DNA from: Rhodopirellula islandica
Lineage (GTDB): Bacteria > Planctomycetota > Planctomycetia > Pirellulales > Pirellulaceae
Direction of reading: 5' to 3'
DNA length: 64,000 nt
Assembly: GCF_001027925.1 (NCBI RefSeq)
Contig: NZ_LECT01000045.1
Location: 1 to 64,000 of the forward strand
Made by a program: the position numbers and the translations under genes. Numbering within the stretch: the first letter of the stretch is position 1; each line of letters begins with the position of its first letter. Below are positions 16,841 to 25,121 of this stretch, in pieces. Below the pieces are notes generated by a model. It was given only the letters and a program-made list of their open reading frames with translations. It was not told the DNA's origin and did no database searches.

Positions 16841-18430
16841 ATGGGAAAGAAGCTCAGCCGCCGTAGCTTGCAGGACGACGCCTTTGATGCCGAGGATTCG
16901 GTCAATCGCCGATCACGCACGATGGGGCAGGAGTTCTCGGATTCGATCTCCGAGGAAATCGAAGCCGGTGCGGCAGGCGACGAAGACGCGGTTTCTCGTC
17001 GCGACGAGTTTCCGACCGATCCCACCGAAGACCCGGTGCGTATGTACCTGATGCAAATGGGGCAGATCCCATTGTTGACGCGAGACCAGGAGGTTGCCGC
17101 GGCTCAGCAGATCGAAGCCACCCGGGAACGTTACCGTCATTGCATGATGGCAACGGACTTCATGTTGCAAGCCGCACTGAAGTTGCTGCAACAGGTCCGT
17201 GACAAGCAATTGCGTCTGGATCGCACCATCGAAGTCAGCGTGACCAACGCGGCCGAGAAAAAAGCGATCATGAAACGGATCGTTCCCAACACTCGCACAT
17301 TGGACTACTTGCTGCATCAAAACCGCGGCGACTACATGGTCGCGATCAATTCGTCGCTGCCAATGCGTCGTCGTCGTGCGGCTTGGCGGAACCTCGTCAT
17401 TCGCCGAAACAAGGCGGTACGGTTGGTCGAGGAGATGAATCTGCGAACCAACAAGCTGCAGCCCATCTTTGAAAAGCTCCGGCGCAGTTGCGAACGCATG
17501 CAAGAGATCAGGGCCATCTTGGCGGACGATCATCGATCAACCATGCCTGGCATGCCGTCGGGCGATGAGTTGCGATCCGAACTCCGCAGCCTGATGCGGT
17601 TGACCTACGAAACACCTCGCACGCTTTCTCGCCGTGTCGAACGATGCGACACCTATCGCGATGACTACGACGCCGCCAAACGAGTTCTGTCAGCGGGCAA
17701 CTTGCGGTTGGTGGTTTCGATCGCGAAAAAGTATCGCAACCGAGGGTTGTCGTTCCTGGATCTGATCCAAGAAGGCAACACGGGTTTGATGCGAGCCGTC
17801 GACAAATTCGAGCACGCTCGCGGGTACAAATTCAGCACCTACGCAACATGGTGGATTCGTCAGGCCATCACGCGAGCGATCGCGGATCAAAGCCGCACGA
17901 TCCGTGTGCCCGTGCACATGATCGACACGATGAACAAGATCCGCCAAATCACTCGTGACTTGGTCCAAGAACATGGCCGGGAACCCACCGCGGAAGAAGT
18001 CTCCAGTCGCAGTGGTTTGTCTCTCGATGACACTCGCGTGATTCTGAAAATGAGTCGCCAGCCATTGTCCTTGGATCAGCCGGTTGGCGATCACGACGAC
18101 AGTGTCTTTGGTGAATTCCTGCAAGACCATCGCAATGACGATCCGTTGGTGGAAACCAACCGCGAAGCGTTGAAGCACCAGATCGATTTGGCGATGGAAA
18201 CGCTGAACTACCGCGAGCGTGAGATCCTTCGATTGCGATACGGTTTGGCCGACGGTTACACCTACACGTTGGAAGAAGTGGGGCGGATCTTCCAGGTCAC
18301 CCGCGAACGTGTTCGTCAAATCGAGAGCAAGGCTGTTCGTAAGTTGCAGCAACCTTACCGAGCCAAGTCACTGGTCAGCTTCCTCGACGGAGCGGAAGTG
18401 TCCTTGTTCGAAGGCAGCGAAGCGATCTGA
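16841..18430 (+). CDS. RNA polymerase sigma factor, RpoD/SigA type
   Basis: The protein has 529 residues; ATG at 16841 is preceded by GAGGAG, and the frame is open about 100 nt further upstream. It directs RNA polymerase to promoters. It has region 1.2 ([20 protein letters not shown]), a helical non-conserved insert, region 2 ([48 protein letters not shown] with the WW pair used in promoter melting), region 3 ([13 protein letters not shown]) and region 4 ([20 protein letters not shown]). The -10 and -35 recognition helices look complete. It may be the primary sigma factor or a close paralogue; a second, unusual sigma-70 protein is encoded at 37273-38946. Confidence 0.93.
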   Translation: MGKKLSRRSLQDDAFDAEDSVNRRSRTMGQEFSDSISEEIEAGAAGDEDAVSRRDEFPTDPTEDPVRMYLMQMGQIPLLTRDQEVAAAQQIEATRERYRHCMMATDFMLQAALKLLQQVRDKQLRLDRTIEVSVTNAAEKKAIMKRIVPNTRTLDYLLHQNRGDYMVAINSSLPMRRRRAAWRNLVIRRNKAVRLVEEMNLRTNKLQPIFEKLRRSCERMQEIRAILADDHRSTMPGMPSGDELRSELRSLMRLTYETPRTLSRRVERCDTYRDDYDAAKRVLSAGNLRLVVSIAKKYRNRGLSFLDLIQEGNTGLMRAVDKFEHARGYKFSTYATWWIRQAITRAIADQSRTIRVPVHMIDTMNKIRQITRDLVQEHGREPTAEEVSSRSGLSLDDTRVILKMSRQPLSLDQPVGDHDDSVFGEFLQDHRNDDPLVETNREALKHQIDLAMETLNYREREILRLRYGLADGYTYTLEEVGRIFQVTRERVRQIESKAVRKLQQPYRAKSLVSFLDGAEVSLFEGSEAI

Positions 18431-18447
18431 GATCGCAGGTGCATGGA

Positions 18448-18469
18448 TCGCTCGGTTTCGACCGAGCGA
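18448..18469. terminator. UUCG-loop hairpin between convergent genes
   Basis: TCGCTCGGT (18448-18456) pairs with ACCGAGCGA (18461-18469) around a TTCG tetraloop, an exceptionally stable stem. It lies 18 nt after the sigma gene stop and 16 nt from the aroC stop. There is no clear T-run, so it may protect 3' ends or assist termination rather than act as a classical intrinsic terminator. Confidence 0.5.
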
Positions 18470-18484
18470 GCAACACTCGCTCGC

Positions 18485-19699
18485 TCAAAACAGCTTGATC
18501 GAGTCACCACAATGAGCGGTGGCTTGATAGGCCAACACGGAGTTGAGCAGTTCGATCGCCATGCGTGATTCCAATGTCACGCCGGCTCGAACGCCAACGC
18601 ATGGATCGTGCCGACCCTTGGCCAACTCAAAATCGATTTCATCGAACTGCTTGTTGATGGAATCTTGCGGCAGGTTGATCGTCGAGGTGGGCTTGAAGCC
18701 GACTCGAGCAACCAGGGGATTGCCGGTGGTGATGCCACCAATCAATCCACCGTGCGTGTTGGATTGATAGCCCTTGCTGCGAATCGGATCGTTGTTTTCG
18801 CTGCCGGTCCGCGGAATCACATCGGCGCCTGATCCAATCTCGCAGGACTGCACCGCGTTGAGGCCACCGAGGGCTCCCATCAAGCGAACCTTCAGGCTTT
18901 GATAGAGCGGTTGACCCACCAGGGGCGGAACGCCAACGGCGACCACTTCGACCGCCGCACCCAGGGAATCGCCACGTTTGCGAGTTTCCTTGATCAGCTC
19001 ACCGGCTTCGGTTGCGAAGTCTGAATCGATCGAAGCGATCTCAGCTTCGCCGAGCGTCTTCTCGATCTCGTCCACATTCTCAATCGTCAGAGAGTCCGCC
19101 AACCGACGACTGGCCTTCAGCGAACCGACTTGGCAAATCGAAGAGACAAACCGGGTCCCAAAGTATTCCCTTAGGATGAGGCGAGCCACGCTGCCGCCGA
19201 TGACATCGGTGATGGTCGATCGGTAGCTCGAACGCCCGCCACCGCGAACGTCGACGAAGCCTTTGGATTGGTGGAATTTCACCAGATCCGTGTGGCCCGG
19301 CCGGACTTCCCCGGTAGGGCCACTGAACTGGGTGTAGTCGCCTGATTTCTTGCTGGTCGACAACACGATCGCCGCAATGGGTTCCCCGGTGGTGAAGCCG
19401 TCTTCGTAGCCTTCGGTGGCAAACGATTGGTTGTCCACCTCGACCGACAATTTCGATCCGGTCAGCAGCGCATCCATGTCATCCTGGTACAGCCCCGACA
19501 GAAAGACGACTTTGTCCTTTTCATTGCGGGGCGTGCCGTGTTTGTTGCCACCTGGCCGACGTCGGTCGAGGAACGGTTGCACATCGCGTCGACGAATGCG
19601 AACCCCAGGAGGGCACCCATGAATGATCGTGGTGACCGCAGGGCCGTGGCTCTCGCCTGCTCCTGCGACCGAGAAATGGGGACCGCCTAGGATTTCCAT
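18485..19699 (-). CDS. aroC: Chorismate synthase
   Basis: The enzyme converts EPSP to chorismate with reduced FMN, the last common step to aromatic amino acids and folate. The protein has 404 residues, slightly longer than typical. It shows GESHGPAV (signature 1), RRRPGGNKHGTPRNEKDKV, EVRPGHTDLVK, RGGGRSSYRST, MGALGGLNAVQ, SNTHGGLIGGITTGNPL and FKPTSTI. The start at 19699 overlaps the end of dapL by 13 nt, so the two are translationally coupled. pabB at 52685-54172 uses its product. Confidence 0.97.
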   Translation of the reverse strand: MEILGGPHFSVAGAGESHGPAVTTIIHGCPPGVRIRRRDVQPFLDRRRPGGNKHGTPRNEKDKVVFLSGLYQDDMDALLTGSKLSVEVDNQSFATEGYEDGFTTGEPIAAIVLSTSKKSGDYTQFSGPTGEVRPGHTDLVKFHQSKGFVDVRGGGRSSYRSTITDVIGGSVARLILREYFGTRFVSSICQVGSLKASRRLADSLTIENVDEIEKTLGEAEIASIDSDFATEAGELIKETRKRGDSLGAAVEVVAVGVPPLVGQPLYQSLKVRLMGALGGLNAVQSCEIGSGADVIPRTGSENNDPIRSKGYQSNTHGGLIGGITTGNPLVARVGFKPTSTINLPQDSINKQFDEIDFELAKGRHDPCVGVRAGVTLESRMAIELLNSVLAYQATAHCGDSIKLF

Positions 19700-20961
19700 T
19701 GCAAACCGGCTCCGTTCAACCGGGCAGCCGTTTCGGCCATCAAGGCATCTTCGGCGGCTTCGTCTTCGGCGATGTAAGTCACGCTGAAACGAAGGAACGA
19801 ACCGGCGTCGTCCCAGGGCACGGTGACGATGCCGTTTTCTTCAATCAGGAACCGCGTCGCATCTTCCGCAGCGGCAAAGGTTTCGCCGCTGGCTGTTCCG
19901 GACGGTGACTTCGTGTAGAGGAAGTAGGTGCCGCCTGGCATCTCGGCTTCGAAGCCACAGTCTCGAAGGACTTTGACCAGTTTTTCCATTCGCCGACGAT
20001 ACTTGGTGCGGATGCGTTCTGGAATGGAATCGTCATCGAGTGCCGCCGCGGCAGCTTTTTGCGTGGCGATGAATTGACCGCTGTCACTGTTGTCTTTGAC
20101 GTCCGAGAACGCTTTGACAACCAATGGGTGACCGGCGACGAATCCCATTCGCCATCCGATCATGTCGTAGCCTTTGCTCATCGAGTGAACTTCGACACCA
20201 ACGTCCAAGGCACCGGGGACTTCGAGGAAGCTGGACGGTTTGCCGTCAAAGGTCAGCATGATGTGAGCGGCGTCGTTGACGACCACGAACTCCTTTTCTT
20301 TCGCCAGCGCGATCACATCTTCGAAGAAGGACTTCGGTGCCGTGCCACCCGTGGGCGAGTTGGGGTAGTTGAGAATCATCAACTTGGTGCGACGGAACAC
20401 ATCGTCGGGGATCGCGTCCAAATCGGGCAAGAACTTGTTCTCGGCCAGCAATGGCAATCGGTAGACGTCGCCACCGTAGTAGCGTGTGTGAGTGCCCGCG
20501 ACGGGATAGCCCGGCACGGTCATCATCGTGATGTCGCCTGGGTTGATGAAGCAGGCCGGCAACATTGCGTAAGCTGGTTTGCTGCCGATGCAGTGGTTGA
20601 TCTGTGTTTCAGGATCCAGCTGAACGCCAAATTGACGCTGCATGAATCGAGCGGCGGCTGCCTTGTATTCCGCGACGCCATTGTCAGCGTAGCCACGATT
20701 TTCGACTTGGTTGATTTCACGGCCCATGACTTCGCGAATCGACGCGTCGGCCATGGAATCGTTTTCGCCGATTCCGAAGTCCAGCAATTGCCGCTCAGGG
20801 TGATCCGCCAAGGCTTTTCGTTTGGCGCGTTTGATCTTTTCAAACTTGTAAATCTCGGTGCTCTTGCCGTAGTTCGCTCCGCCAATTCGTTCGGCAAACA
20901 GCGATTGAATGTACGGGTCGGAGTTCGGAGCGGTTTCGGAAGCAGCGGCAGCGGAGGACAT
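19687..20961 (-). CDS. dapL: LL-diaminopimelate aminotransferase
   Basis: This is a PLP class I/II aminotransferase that makes LL-diaminopimelate directly from tetrahydrodipicolinate for lysine and peptidoglycan. The protein has 424 residues, normal for DapL. DapL-type landmarks include the FAERIGGANYGK region, LLDFGIGENDSMAD, NRGYADNGVAEYK, NYPNSPTGGTA, and the PLP lysine in HSMSKGYDMIGWRMGF. It overlaps aroC by 13 nt. The DapL route is known in planctomycetes and chlamydiae. Confidence 0.95.
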   Translation of the reverse strand: MSSAAAASETAPNSDPYIQSLFAERIGGANYGKSTEIYKFEKIKRAKRKALADHPERQLLDFGIGENDSMADASIREVMGREINQVENRGYADNGVAEYKAAAARFMQRQFGVQLDPETQINHCIGSKPAYAMLPACFINPGDITMMTVPGYPVAGTHTRYYGGDVYRLPLLAENKFLPDLDAIPDDVFRRTKLMILNYPNSPTGGTAPKSFFEDVIALAKEKEFVVVNDAAHIMLTFDGKPSSFLEVPGALDVGVEVHSMSKGYDMIGWRMGFVAGHPLVVKAFSDVKDNSDSGQFIATQKAAAAALDDDSIPERIRTKYRRRMEKLVKVLRDCGFEAEMPGGTYFLYTKSPSGTASGETFAAAEDATRFLIEENGIVTVPWDDAGSFLRFSVTYIAEDEAAEDALMAETAARLNGAGLQWKS

Positions 20962-21127
20962 TTGCGACCCATCGAGATCGTTCGGGAAAAGAAATGAGCG
21001 AATCGGATGTTTTAGCCTCGAAGCACACGTTCGTCGAGGTCGTGAGTTGCCCCCAGTCGCCGTGGGAGGGTCCCCATGGATGCTCCGCGATTCGTTCCTT
21101 CCCCCCGGGAAATCAGGGGTTCGGCAA

Positions 21128-21156
21128 TCGGCAGCGGGGCCATTGAGCTATACAAT
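21128..21156 (+). promoter_or_regulatory. Possible sigma-70 promoter of the histidine kinase gene
   Basis: TCGGCA (21128-21133, four of six to TTGACA) lies 17 bp from TACAAT (21151-21156, five of six to TATAAT). The ATG at 21225 is about 70 nt downstream. This supports choosing that start over the earlier in-frame codon at 21156. Identified by eye only. Confidence 0.35.
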
Positions 21157-21224
21157 TGATGGTTGCTGAGCCCTCCGGAGAGATGGGGCCGAACCGTTGC
21201 CCGCCCTTTGTCCCGTGTTCTTTC

Positions 21225-22055
21225 ATGTCCGAGCCGATTTTTTCCAGTCACGACGACACTCTGCCCTCGAATGATCCCCCTGCCAAAGCGGGCGGTGCAC
21301 GTGACAGTTCGTCTCGCAGCGACCGTTCTCGCGAGCAAGCTCGACACGAAGCGGAAATGCGTGAGGCACGCGGCCACTATGAAGAACTGGCGGAACTCGC
21401 CGGGTCGCTGGCCCATGAGATCAAGAACCCGCTTTCCATCATCCACATGAACATCGATTTGCTCAGTGAAGATTTGATGGAGATCGATTCTCCGTCGAGT
21501 CGTCGCTGCCAGAATCGAGTCGACATGGTTCGGAACCAGTGCGAACGCATGGAAGGGCTGCTGCGAGATTTCTTGCGATTTGCCAGGTTGCGGCACATCG
21601 ATTTGGTCCCGGGCAGCTTGAATGACCAGATCCAACAAGTCCTTGATGCCTACCAGGCTCAGGCGGATTCCCAAGACGTGGAGTTGCAGCGGTATCTCGA
21701 TCCCGATCTACCATCGATTCGCCTGCACAGTGACGCGCTGCAATCGGCGCTCATGAATCTGGTGAAGAACGCGCTGGAAGCGATGCCCGATGGCGGACAG
21801 CTTTGGGCCCGCACCTACAGCACTCGTGGTGGGGTGAACCTGGACTTGATCGACACCGGATCCGGCGTCGACGACAACACGGTGCTGCACATGTTCGAAC
21901 CGTTCTACAGCACCAAAGATGGTGGCTCCGGGTTGGGATTGCCGACCGCTCGAAAAATCATCGAAGCTCACGGGGCGCGGATTTCAGTTCAAAGTGAAAC
22001 CGGCCGCGGGACCAAATTCAGTTTGCAATTTCCTGTGCCGGCGCGTTTGGGGTGA
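21225..22055 (+). CDS. Soluble sensor histidine kinase without recognisable input domain
   Basis: The protein has 276 residues. It consists of a short polar N-terminus (residues 1-40), a coiled-coil linker, and a complete HisKA plus HATPase_c core: H-box SLAHEIKNPLSIIHMNIDLL, N-box NLVKNALEAMPDGG, G1 DTGSGV, F-box FEPFYSTK and G2 GSGLGLPTARKIIEAHG. There is no transmembrane segment and no PAS, GAF or receiver domain, so the signal must come through another protein. No response regulator gene is adjacent. The core is NtrB-like. The start follows a plausible promoter at 21128-21156; an upstream in-frame TTG/ATG would lie inside or right at that -10. Confidence 0.88.
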   Translation: MSEPIFSSHDDTLPSNDPPAKAGGARDSSSRSDRSREQARHEAEMREARGHYEELAELAGSLAHEIKNPLSIIHMNIDLLSEDLMEIDSPSSRRCQNRVDMVRNQCERMEGLLRDFLRFARLRHIDLVPGSLNDQIQQVLDAYQAQADSQDVELQRYLDPDLPSIRLHSDALQSALMNLVKNALEAMPDGGQLWARTYSTRGGVNLDLIDTGSGVDDNTVLHMFEPFYSTKDGGSGLGLPTARKIIEAHGARISVQSETGRGTKFSLQFPVPARLG

Positions 22056-22219
22056 CCTTCCCTAAAACCGGGCTCGTCAGCTGGCTTGGCTGGACTCTGG
22101 CGGAGACTGGGGGAATACAATCATTTCGCGTTGGGTCAGTGGTCGACAGTGCGATGGGCCGTTCGTCGACTGAAACCGCCTCTTCTCAAGCGATTCCGTC
22201 TGCTCTAGCGAGATTCCCG

Positions 22220-23320
22220 ATGCCGATTCGAGTTTTGATGTTCTGGTTCGTTGCGGTGCTGGGGATTTTTGCGACGACAGTTGGCATGGATCGAGCGGTG
22301 GCGGCAGAGCCGTCCGCCTCGCCGGCTCAGCCGTACGTGCTGCAGATGATTCGTGACGACTCGGTGCACGCAGAATTGCAGCTTTCCACCGATCAGATCC
22401 AGCAAGTGTACGACGCCATCGCGGAGGTTGATCCTCGCTGGTGGGTCAACCGGATCACTCCCCTCGAGCAGCAATCCGCTGAAATTCGAGAGTTGACGTC
22501 GACGCTGAAAAACCGACTGGCTGGGGTTTTGTCCGATGACCAAATGAAGCGTTTGGAGCAATTGGAAAAGCAGGCCGCTGGAACTCGATTTGTGGTGCAT
22601 CCCGATGCGATCGCCGCTCTGGAATTGAGCGACAGCCAAGTTGAAACGCTCAAAGAAACGTTTGCCGCGACCGACGAGGAAGTCGCCAAGCTGCAGAAAC
22701 AGGTCGCGGACAAAGAGTTGGAAGCCGCCGAAGCGGCCAGTGATGTCGCCGCGATCCAAGCTCGAGAGCGGCAGAGTTTGGTCGGCCAGTTGACTCGGGA
22801 TCAACAAGCCAAAATCGGATCATTGCTGGGCGCGACGTTCGACTTCTCAAAGGTGATGCGAACCTACCCACGAGCCCCCGAGTTTGTGCTCGACGGTGCG
22901 GAGTGGATTCAGGGCGAACCCGCCACGATGGAAGATCTGCGTGGCAAAGTCGTGGTGGTTTATTTCTACGCGTTTCAGTGCATCAACTGCCAACGAAACT
23001 TCCCGCACTACCACGCCTGGCATGACGACATGGCGGACCAGGGATTGGTGGTGATCGGAATCCAAAGGCCGGAAACGTCGGCCGAGCGAAGTCGGGAACG
23101 GGTTTTGGCTGCGGTGGAAAAGGACGGGTTTGAATACCCGGTTTTGTTTGACGAAGAATCCGGCAACTGGAATGCTTGGGGAAATACCATGTGGCCGACG
23201 ACCTACTTGATTGACAAGAAGGGGTTCATTCGTCGATGGTGGCAGGGCGAAATGAATTGGCAAGGCACCCCTGGTGAACAGCAAATGCGTCAGACCATCG
23301 AGCAACTGCTTGCAGAGTAA
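22220..23320 (+). CDS. Secreted thioredoxin-like protein with helical N-terminal domain
   Basis: The protein has 366 residues from ATG 22220, chosen because it starts a good signal peptide (MPIRVLMFWFVAVLGIFAT, cleavage likely after AVAA). Residues 30-220 are helical and charged (two LS-D-Q repeats resembling LTxxQ-type zinc-resistance/Spy helices). Residues 225-366 form a thioredoxin fold of the TlpA/ResA or DipZ C-terminal type with CINC (YAFQCINCQRNFPHYHAW) and a cis-Pro region MWPTTYLIDKKG. It probably reduces or rearranges disulfides outside the cytoplasm. The frame is open upstream to 22052, overlapping the histidine kinase. The stop lies within a 24-bp tandem duplication. Confidence 0.8.
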   Translation: MPIRVLMFWFVAVLGIFATTVGMDRAVAAEPSASPAQPYVLQMIRDDSVHAELQLSTDQIQQVYDAIAEVDPRWWVNRITPLEQQSAEIRELTSTLKNRLAGVLSDDQMKRLEQLEKQAAGTRFVVHPDAIAALELSDSQVETLKETFAATDEEVAKLQKQVADKELEAAEAASDVAAIQARERQSLVGQLTRDQQAKIGSLLGATFDFSKVMRTYPRAPEFVLDGAEWIQGEPATMEDLRGKVVVVYFYAFQCINCQRNFPHYHAWHDDMADQGLVVIGIQRPETSAERSRERVLAAVEKDGFEYPVLFDEESGNWNAWGNTMWPTTYLIDKKGFIRRWWQGEMNWQGTPGEQQMRQTIEQLLAE

Positions 23321-23344
23321 ATCGAGCAACTGCTTGCGGAGTAT
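23297..23344 (+). repeat. 24-bp tandem duplication spanning a stop codon
   Basis: Units 23297-23320 and 23321-23344 (ATCGAGCAACTGCTTGC then AGAGTAA or GGAGTAT) differ at two positions. The first unit holds the TAA stop of the thioredoxin-like gene; the second would read on in the same frame to a TGA at 23371-23373. Confidence 0.85.
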
Positions 23345-23436
23345 GCTGCGAGATGCTGGGATGAGGGACGATGATTGTCGATGACGCTCGCATGCTGCCC
23401 ACCAAACACTCCCTGACATAGAAGCTGAACTTCAGA

Positions 23437-24387
23437 ATGGAACAGTCCTTTCTCGCCTACCTTCGCGGTCGAACTCGTCAATTGCCTCAGGTCGCCGTCG
23501 GAATCGGCGACGATGCGGCGGTGATTGACTGGCCGGGGGAATCCTCGTCTGCCCCGTCTTCCCTGCGTCAGGTTGCCTGCACCGATCAAATCCTTGATGG
23601 CGTGGATTTTCGTTCGGGGGATCAGTCGCTGGCCGACATCGGGTTCAAAGCGATGGCGATCAATCTCAGTGACATCGCCGCGATGGGGGCGACGCCTGCC
23701 TCCGCACTGGTGACATTGGCACTGCCTTCCGAAAACGCGACGGAAATCGCCGGTGAAGTCTACGAGGGCATTCTCGAAGCGGCCCAGAAGTACCAAGTCG
23801 CGATCGCGGGCGGCGATCTTTCCACGTACGACGGCCCGCTCTCGATCAGCATCACGGTGCTCGGGTGGGTCGAAAAACCGTGGTTGCGAACGGGAGCCGA
23901 AGAGGGCGACGCTCTGTTCGTCACCGGGTCTCTCGGTGGCAGCTTGTTGGGGCGGCATCTTCGCCCTGAACCGCGAGTCGAATTGGCGGCGCAGCTGAAA
24001 GAGAAAGTCGACGTGCATGCGGCGATCGATGTCAGCGACGGTTTCAGCCTGGATCTCGACCGGATGCTGGCGGCCAGCCGAATGGGGGCGGAGTTGGAAT
24101 TGGAATCGCTGCCCATTTCAGATGCGGCTCATCAGTTTTCCGAAACGAGTGGCCGCACGCCATTGGAACATGCCTGGAGTGACGGAGAAGATTTCGAGTT
24201 GATCTTCTGCGTCTCGCCCGAGCAAGCGTCGATTGTTGAATCGACCGATTGGGGTGTGCCCGTGACGCGAGTCGGCAAGGTGGTGGGCCGCACCGGATTG
24301 TGGAAACGCGTCGCAACCAGCAAGTTCGAGCGTGTCTTCCCGCAAGGCTTTGTGCATGCCGAAAAAGACATCGCGGCAGCCAAGTGA
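23437..24387 (+). CDS. thiL: Thiamine-monophosphate kinase
   Basis: The enzyme phosphorylates thiamine monophosphate to the active cofactor thiamine diphosphate, using ATP, in the cytosol. The protein has 316 residues, normal. ThiL/PurM-family features are IGDDAAVID near residue 23, TDQILDGVDF, GFKAMAINLSDIAAMGATP, AIAGGDLSTYDGPL, GSLGGSLLGR, AIDVSDGFSLDLDRML and WSDGEDFELIF. No other thi gene is nearby. The gcvH-like gene follows after 19 nt. Confidence 0.95.
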   Translation: MEQSFLAYLRGRTRQLPQVAVGIGDDAAVIDWPGESSSAPSSLRQVACTDQILDGVDFRSGDQSLADIGFKAMAINLSDIAAMGATPASALVTLALPSENATEIAGEVYEGILEAAQKYQVAIAGGDLSTYDGPLSISITVLGWVEKPWLRTGAEEGDALFVTGSLGGSLLGRHLRPEPRVELAAQLKEKVDVHAAIDVSDGFSLDLDRMLAASRMGAELELESLPISDAAHQFSETSGRTPLEHAWSDGEDFELIFCVSPEQASIVESTDWGVPVTRVGKVVGRTGLWKRVATSKFERVFPQGFVHAEKDIAAAK

Positions 24388-24406
24388 TTCAGCGAGCTTG
24401 ATCAAG

Positions 24407-24919
24407 ATGAACGATTCAGATTCCACTCTCGGTGAGCAGTTCCAATTCGCAATGGGCGAGTTTGAGGCCTCGTTCCCCAAGAGCTATCACTACGCGAAAA
24501 ATCACATGTGGGCGACGCCATCGCCGGACCAGTCCGCTGCCAGTGGCAGCGAGCAATGCGTCTGGCGGTTCGGGTTGTCAGCGTACGCGGTGCGTCTGCT
24601 GCAAGACGTCTACTTTCTGGATTGGATCGTGGAACCGGGAACGCCTTTGTCGGCCCGCAAAACGATCGGATCGATTGAGAGCAAGAAGGCGGAAAGCGAT
24701 CTGTTCTCACCGATCGCAGGTGAGCTGATTGCGATCAACGACAACGCCTTGGACGAGCCTTCTGTCATCAACGCATCGCCCTACGTCGACGGATGGCTGA
24801 TCGAAATTCGCGGCAACGCCTCGGAAGAAAACCTGTTGTCCTCTGACGTCTACGCCGAGCATCTCAATGAGGCTTGGGAAGTCGCTCAGCGAACCATCAA
24901 AGGCCAAGCCAATCACTGA
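24407..24919 (+). CDS. Glycine cleavage H-protein-like lipoyl carrier
   Basis: The protein has 170 residues, longer than the roughly 130 of standard GcvH. The lipoyl-attachment hairpin is IGSIESKKAESDLFSPIAGE, with lysine at the modified position (ES-x-K-x-x-SD pattern) and the hallmark SP-x-x-GE turn; the N-terminal HxW (KNHMW) and GLSAYA segments also fit GcvH. GcvH shuttles the aminomethyl group in glycine cleavage, but gcvT and gcvP are not in the window. It could be the housekeeping carrier or a GcvH-like lipoate-relay protein. The start at 24407 is the first ATG after thiL in this frame and shows an A-rich spacer; SD weak. Confidence 0.8.
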   Translation: MNDSDSTLGEQFQFAMGEFEASFPKSYHYAKNHMWATPSPDQSAASGSEQCVWRFGLSAYAVRLLQDVYFLDWIVEPGTPLSARKTIGSIESKKAESDLFSPIAGELIAINDNALDEPSVINASPYVDGWLIEIRGNASEENLLSSDVYAEHLNEAWEVAQRTIKGQANH

Positions 24920-25038
24920 GGAACCATTCGGAAACAACTTCGGGATTTCAAAAGATAGCGGAAGGGCGCGAGCCCTCCGGTGACACACCGGGCGGCTCGC
25001 GCCGCTCCGCTACAGCCTAATTCCGAACGGTTCCTGAG
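24918..25038. repeat. Composite palindromic repeat
   Basis: The outer arms GAGGAACCATTCGGAA (24918-24933) and TTCCGAACGGTTCCT (25021-25035) are imperfect inverted repeats. Between them is a GC-rich hairpin from about 24955 to 25012 (GCGGAAGGGCGCGAGCC against GGCTCGCGCCGCTCCGC). It lies between convergent genes and resembles a dispersed planctomycete palindrome; it may also end transcription. Confidence 0.7.
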
Positions 25039-25121
25039 CTGGCCTGATCGGTCGCGCATCGCCCCCGTTCGATGGTCCGCAAGCATTCCAGCGGGCGGGG
25101 GGCCAAAGTTGCCTTCGGCGG

